Shown here: piece after piece, positions 58,380 through 64,000 of the stretch
Layout: every line of letters begins with the position of its first letter
Numbering within the stretch: the first letter of the stretch is position 1
Assembly (NCBI GenBank): GCA_029255685.2
Contig: CM055315.2
Coordinates: 74,119,681-74,183,680 of the forward strand
Length of the DNA: 64,000 nucleotides
DNA from: Silene conica
Taxonomy: Eukaryota > Streptophyta > Magnoliopsida > Caryophyllales > Caryophyllaceae
Reading direction: 5' to 3'
Notes under the pieces: model-generated
Told to the model about the DNA's origin: nothing
Database searches by the model: none
Seen by the model: the letters and a program-made list of their open reading frames with translations, nothing else
Position numbers and translations under genes: made by a program

Positions 58380-61300
58380 ATCTGAGCCAAACAATCCCCT
58401 TTTGTGCTCATCAATGTTCATTCCGTCGTCAAATTTGATGGCACCAATTATCAACAGTGGAAATTCCAACTTGAGTCTCTACTCCAAGGGTACGGCCTCT
58501 CGTCGTATATCGATGGTAGTGTCGACCCACCCCCAACTATGTTACATGAAACAGACAAAAGTCCAATTCCGAATCCGGCGTATGATACGTGATTCTGGCA
58601 AGACAAACCCTTATTCGGTGCCGTGGCAAGCACCCTCACCGCTACCATTAGCCCCCTCCTTAACCCAACCACAACCACCCAAGAAGCATGGAACACCCTC
58701 ATAGAGTCCTATGCGCTCCTGTCTCGTGGTCACATCAAACAATTAAAACACAAACTGAAAAATATCACCAAAGGTTCCTCCTCCATCACCGACTACTTGA
58801 ACAAAATCAAAGTCGTCGTTGATGAGTTAGCCCTTCTTGGCACCATTATTTCTCAAGAAGATGTCACTGACTATATTCTTGAAGGACTAGATACGACGTA
58901 CCAGTCTGTCATTGATTTCGTCAATGGCAGAGACAACCCCATTACCTTCTCGGAATTACATGAGAAGCTAATCCGTCGTGAGCTTGTCCTGTTTCAATCC
59001 GAGACACCCACACCACACCCTGCCTCCTTCCCTGTCGTAGCCCACCCCACCTTTGCCCGCCACCAATCTGCTGCCCCCAGCGCTCCAAACCGTACCTCCC
59101 AAACCACCACACCTACCACCAACCAAAATCCTAAGAATACTTTTAAAGGCAAGTGTCAGTGGTGCCACACACAAGGTCATACCCTTGCATATTGCCCCAC
59201 CTACAAATCCCTTTATCCGGATATTCAGGTTCCTCGCTACACTCACACATCCCCTTCCACACCTCAAGCCAATGCTAATGCTATCTCGCCTCAACTACGT
59301 CCCTCCCCCTGGCTGCTCGATAGCGGTGCATCGCACCACGTCACGGTTGACCTTAACAATCTCTTGCTTCATTGCCATTATGATGGCACAGACGAAATCG
59401 TAATTGGTGATGGGTCTGGTGTCGCTATCTTACACACTGGTTACACTCTTCTCTCCTCTAAATCCACCTTATCTAATGTCTTTCATGCCCCTAAAATGAA
59501 CAAAAACATTATTTCCGTTTCAAAGTTTATTCTTGCTAACAATGCGATTATTGATTTTTCCCCTGTTTGCTTTGTTGTTAAGGATGCTAAGACGGGTTCC
59601 ACCCTCCTTAGTGGTCCAGCCCAAGATGGTGTCTACTACTAGCCGTCGTCGTCTTCCCAAGTCCATGCCTTGTCACTCACTAACCCTGGCTTTTATCAGC
59701 GTTTTGGTCACCCACATTCTTCAGTTTTAAAACTTATTGTTTCATCTTTTCTGTCTCCAAACTCTATTACTCTTAATAATAACTCTGTTTGCAAGGCTTG
59801 TCACATCTATATAAATCACAAATTACCGTTTGATGTGTCATCGCTTCATACACAATTTCCACTCGAGGTTATTTTCAGTGATTTATGGACATCTCTCGTT
59901 TATTCGTTTGATCAATTTAAGTATTATGTTATTTTTGTTGATCACTTTACCAAATTCACCTGGCTATATCATCTAAAAAAGAAGTCTGACAGTCGACAAA
60001 TTTTTCTCGATTTTAAAATCCTTGTAGAAAAACGATTCAATCGCCATATTCTTACCTTTTACTCGAATAATGGTGGCGAATTTGAAAAATTAAAACCGAA
60101 TTTGTCTCCCATGGCATTCAGCATCTCACCTCACCCCCTCATACCCCTGAGCACAACAGCCTTGCGGAAAGACGTCACCGCCACATAGTAGATACCTGTC
60201 TTGCGCTTCTCGCTCATACATCCATGCCCCTTGACTTCTGGTCCTATGCATTCTGTACGGCTATCTACCTCATAAATCGTATGCCCACCACCACTCTACA
60301 AAATCAATCACCCTACTTCCGCCTATTTCATTCTCCTCCCAAATATTCCAACTTTCGCAACTTTGGTTGCCTTTGTTTTCCCAGGCTTAGTCCCTATACG
60401 AGTCACAAACTAGACCCAAGGTTTGTCCCCTGTGTTTTTATTGGTTACTCGCCCACCCAACACTCGTATCTCTGCCTTGACGCCGACACCAATCGCATCT
60501 ATAGCTCCCGTCATGTCAAGTTTGTTGATTCCTCCTTCCCCTTCTCCAACAAATTCTTAAACACCTCCACTACTTCCCTACCCACCTCCGAAACCTGGTG
60601 CCACTTCACTGTCGCTCTCCTGCACAACTCTATTCCGCTGCCACCCCCTGCCACTGAAACTGCCCCACCCACCACCCATGTCTTCCCAACTCCCGCAACT
60701 CCACTGTCGCATCCTTCCAATCCCCCATTAAACCCAACTACTTCCCATGTTCGCACCCCCCTTCCTCCCCATCACCACCACCACCACCACCACCTCCCCC
60801 CACTCATACTCATGGTACTCGTGCCTCCCGCAACATTTACAAACTCATTGATCGACTCAACCTCAACGCCCAACTTCAACTTACCGAGCCCAAAACCACC
60901 AAACAAGCCCTCCTTGATCCCGTTTGGCGTGCCGCCATGGAAAAGCAATTCAATGCTCTTACAAAAGACGAGACCTGGCCCCCTTCCTCGGCTGAAAATC
61001 TGGTAGGTTGCAAGTAGGTATTCCACACCAAGTTCAACCCTGATGGTACAATCCACAAACACAAAGCCCGTCTTATTGCAAAAGGATTTAACCAGCGCCC
61101 CGGTATAGACTATATTGAAACATTTAGCCCAGTTATAAAGCCTGCCACGGTCCGTTTACTGTTAAGACTTGATATCACTCGTAACTGGCCCATTCGTCAA
61201 TTGGATATAAATTATGCATTTCTTCAGGGTACACTTACTGATACGGTTTTTATGGCTCAGCCACCTGGTTTTGTTGATCTGCAACAACCCACTCATATTC

Positions 61301-62330
61301 GCAAGTTAAAGAAAGTTATTTATGGGCTAAAACAAGCCCATCGGGCTTGGTACAATGAACTCCGCTCCTATTTACTCGGCACTGGATTCACAAATTCAGT
61401 CTCTGATACCTCCTTATTTTTCAGCCATGGCACTCACACTCTGTTTGTTCTTGTGTATGTCGACTATATCATTGTTACAGGATCAAGTGTTGATGGAGTC
61501 CAGGCCTTCATTGCTGCCCTTGCCACTCGCTTCTCCTTAAAAGATATGGGTTCACATTCATACTTTCTTGGTGTCGAAGTTCAACCTTGTTCGCAGGGTC
61601 TTTTTCTCAATCAACAAAAGTACACAAATGATATTCTTCTTCGCACCAACATGCTGGATGCCAAAGCCGCCCCCACTCCAATGGACTCCGCGTCCAAACT
61701 CAGTCTCCGTGACAGTCCTAACTTAGACAACCCACTGAATATCGGCCGCTCCTTGGGTCTCTCCAATATTTGTCTCTCACTCGTCCCGATATTGCTTTTG
61801 TTGTGAACAAGTTGTCTCAATTCATGCATCAACCCACTGTGTTCCATTGGAATGCTCTTAAGATATTACTATGTTACCTCGTTGGCACCTCCTCCCATGG
61901 TATTATTATTCATTGTGACTCTCCTCCAAGTCTTCATGCTTACTCCGACTCGGATTGGAGTGGCGATCCCGATGATTTTACCTCTACTGGTGCCTATATT
62001 GTCTATTTAGGTCGGACTCCCATATCTTGGAGCTCCAAAAAGCAACGAACCATAGCTCGCTCTTCTACGGAAGCCGAGTATCGGTCCGTGGCCAATGCTA
62101 CTCCGGAACTTATTTGGCTTGGCAACCTGCTCACTGAACTTCATGTTGTTCTTCCTTCCGGTCCAGTGGTGTAATGTGATAATCTTGGAGCTACCAACCT
62201 GAGTGCCAACCCCGTTTTCCATTCTCGTATGAAACACCTCGCCTTAGATTATCATTTTATTCAAGAGAAGGTGCAATCAGAAGCTCTTCGAGTTGTACCC
62301 ATTACCAACGATGATTAGTTAGCTTATGCG
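58380..62330 (+). pseudogene. gag-pol region of the short copia element (fossil)
   Basis: Gag (VVKFDGTNYQQWKFQLESLL) with a CCHC knuckle (CQWCHTQGHTLAYC, about 59154-59195), a protease/pre-integrase segment (WLLDSGASHHVT), integrase pieces, then RT (YGLKQAHRAWYNELRSYLL and VYVDYIIVTGSS, a variant of YVDD) and RNase H (SWSSKKQRTIARSSTEAEYR). Order and motifs are Ty1/copia. It is too broken to make a protein. Confidence 0.88.
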
Positions 62331-62408
62331 CTCACCAAGTCTCTTCCAAAGCCACGGTTTGCTATGATACTGTCCAAAATCGGACTTTCGTCTAGGTCGT
62401 TTATCTTG

Positions 62409-62417
62409 AGGGGGGAT
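62409..62417 (+). other. Polypurine tract of the short copia element
   Basis: GAGGGGGGA(T) directly precedes the 3' LTR. Confidence 0.8.
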
Positions 62418-62576
62418 GTTAGAGAATAAGTAAGAGATTTATTCTCCTTATCAAATTTTAATCTATTAGGAACGCATCTCTGTCAAATTGTAATCCTTAT
62501 GTAAATTGTATAAATATCAACCTACTGTAACCCTATCAATTAACACAATTAATATACAACTTATTCAAATTCTTCA
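62418..62576 (+). repeat. 3' LTR of the short copia element
   Basis: 159 bases with the same ends as the 5' LTR, followed by the atttt duplication and then the remaining bases of the CACTA terminus. Confidence 0.92.
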
Positions 62577-62782
62577 ATTTTGTGCTAGTGGTTGTATTAG
62601 TGTAGCATATCTATTACAAGTGAAAGACGGGTCAAATAATACTCAAGTTGGTAGATAAGACAAAAGCAAATTGCCTAGGGAGTAGCATCAGACTTTTATT
62701 TCATCTAACCACTTGGATATTACTTAACCCATTTTCAGCTTGTGAGAAATATGTCCGTCTTCAATAAAATTTTTGTGAACAG

Positions 62783-62844
62783 GGGCTGATGATATCCACA
62801 TGACCTCATATGTCAGCTTCCACGGCCTTGGCAAAGTACAGTAG
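62783..62844 (+). CDS. Candidate sixth (alternative last) exon of the beta-propeller gene
   Basis: An AG acceptor after a T-rich stretch (tttttgtgaacag) precedes a frame ADDIHMTSYVSFHGLGKVQ ending at TAG 62842-62844. Spliced from a donor at 57423 it is in phase and gives 749 aa. Its peptide resembles the end of exon 5 (GAESIHMTGHLTFGG), so it may be a duplicated last exon or a relic of a tandem paralogue. The poly(A) signal at 57687 argues that the shorter form is the main one. Confidence 0.4.
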
Positions 62845-63799
62845 GCTTGGCCTTCAAAGATTCAAAGGACCTTGGTGCCGAGCATTTGTTTATCTCACAA
62901 ATGGTGTATTATGTTTTTGATCCTAAGACGAAATGATCCACACTTAAACTTGGGCCAAATTGTGGCAAAATGGTCCACATTCGAACGTGATTTATGTGCC
63001 TCATCAACTATCATGCACAAGATTGATAACGACATCGTAATCCCTTCATTCATATCTACTTTGCATATTTACTTTTTCACGTTTGTCAACGCACGTTTTA
63101 CGTGGTAAATATATATCTTTAACTATATACTTGTAAAAATTATAAAAGATATATTTTTAATGTACTCGTTAAGACGAATCAAACAAGTTACCACATGAAT
63201 ATATTTTCTCTTATATATTAGGAGAAAATTGAAATTAAATGTTCACTTGTAAATAATGTACAAAATAGAAACATGCAAAATGAATATGAATAGAGGGAGT
63301 AGCCATTAAAATCCCCATGCACTTTATATTGCATTGTGAAGTACTCCGTATGTCGCATTCTCAATCAGTCTTTACATTTTTCGTTAATTACATTTGTCAG
63401 TACACATTTTATTTCATTAATATATTTAATTATATATTTATAAAGCCTATATAACCGTCGTACATAAAATAAATAATTGTGACTATCTAGCACAAAAATT
63501 GTTACTTCTTACCAAAACAAACTGGTAAAAAACGCAGAAAAGTCGATTGTACAATTAAATTGCTATAAAAAAGTCCTAAAAGTGTGCTCCTCACTTCACT
63601 CTCAATTCAGAAATTATTATTACATGACACAATGTTTTGCTACAAAATCTCACACAATGTGGATTTACTTATAGATTAAAACCAACCGTAGTAGTGTCTT
63701 AAAATAGGCGTGTAATATCATTATCCTTACTAATAAAATCATAAATATCAAAAGGGTTTTCTACAATTTATGGTTTTATTAAACTTTAGTATTCATTAA
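62845..63799. other. Intergenic stretch before the polygalacturonase-like gene
   Basis: AT-rich DNA. A 'gagggagta' phrase near 63293-63301 could be the end of a decayed Stowaway MITE. No gene, RNA or clear repeat boundary is seen. Confidence 0.5.
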
Positions 63800-63807
63800 T
63801 ATAAATA
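63800..63807 (+). promoter_or_regulatory. TATA box of the polygalacturonase-like gene
   Basis: TATAAATA lies 61 bases upstream of the ATG at 63868. It implies a start of transcription near 63830-63840 and a leader of about 30-40 bases, a normal plant arrangement. Confidence 0.5.
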
Positions 63808-63867
63808 TGTAGGCATCTGAAGGTGAAAAGTCATTCTATAATTTCATCATTTTGTAATTATACATAC

Positions 63868-64000
63868 ATGAAATATAGAATGAAAGCCATGAAATTTGTT
63901 TATATATTACTCTTAGTCACAATTTCCTTCACACTAGGAGAATGTGATACTAAGGTTTTCAATTTGAAAGATTATGGTGCTCTTCAAGGTGGAAATGTCG
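63868..64000 (+). CDS. Secreted polygalacturonase-like (GH28) protein, N-terminus only
   Basis: ATG 63868 opens 44 codons to the window edge. They encode a basic start (MKYRMKAMK), a hydrophobic core (FVYILLLVTISFTLG) and a likely signal-peptide cut near GEC|DTK, then VFNLKDYGALQGGNV. The phrase (V)FN(V/L)KDYGA after a signal peptide is typical of plant polygalacturonases and related pectin-acting GH28 enzymes, which act in the cell wall. In-frame ATGs at 63880 and 63889 are alternative starts. The catalytic part is outside the window, so activity cannot be judged. Confidence 0.65.
   Translation, partial: MKYRMKAMKFVYILLLVTISFTLGECDTKVFNLKDYGALQGGNV

Larger units (their letters stand above)
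58144..62576 (+). mobile_element. Ty1/copia retrotransposon with short LTRs (Ale/Retrofit-like), 4.4 kb, broken
   Basis: LTRs 58144-58304 and 62418-62576 (TGTTAGAGAATAAG ... AATTCTTCA), exact 5-base duplication atttt (58139-58143 and 62577-62581), and copia-order gag-pol between. The LTRs differ at about nine of 160 positions by eye, pointing to roughly two million years with the usual plant rate, with wide error from such short LTRs. Coding is a fossil with many breaks (about eight or more). Confidence 0.93.
57765..62590. mobile_element. CACTA-type element remnant split by a copia element
   Basis: 57765-58143 carries many copies of 'tgacgcaaat' and 'gcgtcggttt' in both orientations, a subterminal array. 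After the copia insertion the sequence resumes and ends TTTTGTGCTAGTG at 62590, the inverse of a CACTA terminus. A left terminus was not found. Confidence 0.6.

Noticed and set aside
60771-60800. His-rich coding run
   Set aside because: A cac microsatellite inside a broken copia element, not a metal-binding domain.
1-64000. CRISPR arrays, bacterial operons, phage or organellar genes
   Set aside because: None seen; repeats lack regular spacers and the gene structure is that of plant nuclear DNA.

Overview
This window is nuclear DNA from a flowering plant, most likely a core eudicot; Caryophyllales is a guess from the look of the repeats. The evidence is AT-rich intergenic DNA, a split gene with GT-AG introns, and plant lineages of transposable element: Ty3/gypsy with long LTRs, a SIRE-type Ty1/copia, RNase H-bearing L1-like LINEs, CACTA, hAT, Mutator-like, PIF/Harbinger and Helitron. 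No bacterial or organellar genes, rRNA, canonical tRNA or CRISPR were seen.

The layout is as follows. 1-10545: the gag-pol half and one LTR of a minus-strand Ty3/gypsy element that runs off the left edge; its LTR is split by a 3.5-kb non-autonomous CACTA element carrying LINE-derived sequence. 10546-12602: a 33-base hairpin minisatellite, a broken exon-like frame and a short hAT element. 12603-15476: a hAT-like element containing a Helitron that contains a 5'-truncated LINE. 15575-15796: a Harbinger MITE. 16020-24547: a CACTA-type element split by a nearly full-length, decayed L1-like LINE, which is itself split by a hAT element. 24872-25542: a probable solo copia LTR. 26179-44660: a Harbinger-like inverted-repeat pair enclosing a solo gypsy LTR (same family as the left element), with an 11.5-kb young SIRE/Maximus-type copia element inside it, and a decayed Helitron with a replication-protein-A relic. 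46845-47851: a solo copia LTR with perfect target duplication. 48772-49256: a LINE tail.

The right quarter holds the host genes. A five-exon gene (49415-57439, 734 codons) encodes a TolB/DPP6-N-terminal-like beta-propeller protein. Its 5.4-kb first intron is packed with a SINE, a hAT MITE and a Mutator-like foldback element. An in-phase candidate sixth exon lies at 62783-62844, beyond a CACTA-type element split by an old 4.4-kb copia element. The last 133 bases start a second gene, a secreted protein resembling polygalacturonase, cut by the window edge.

Insertion order can be read from target duplications at many nesting levels. I found no clearly new multi-gene system. The best leads are the alternative last exon, recurrent hairpin-forming motifs (in the minisatellite, the gypsy LTRs and the SIRE element), and transposons carrying captured or replication-protein sequence.
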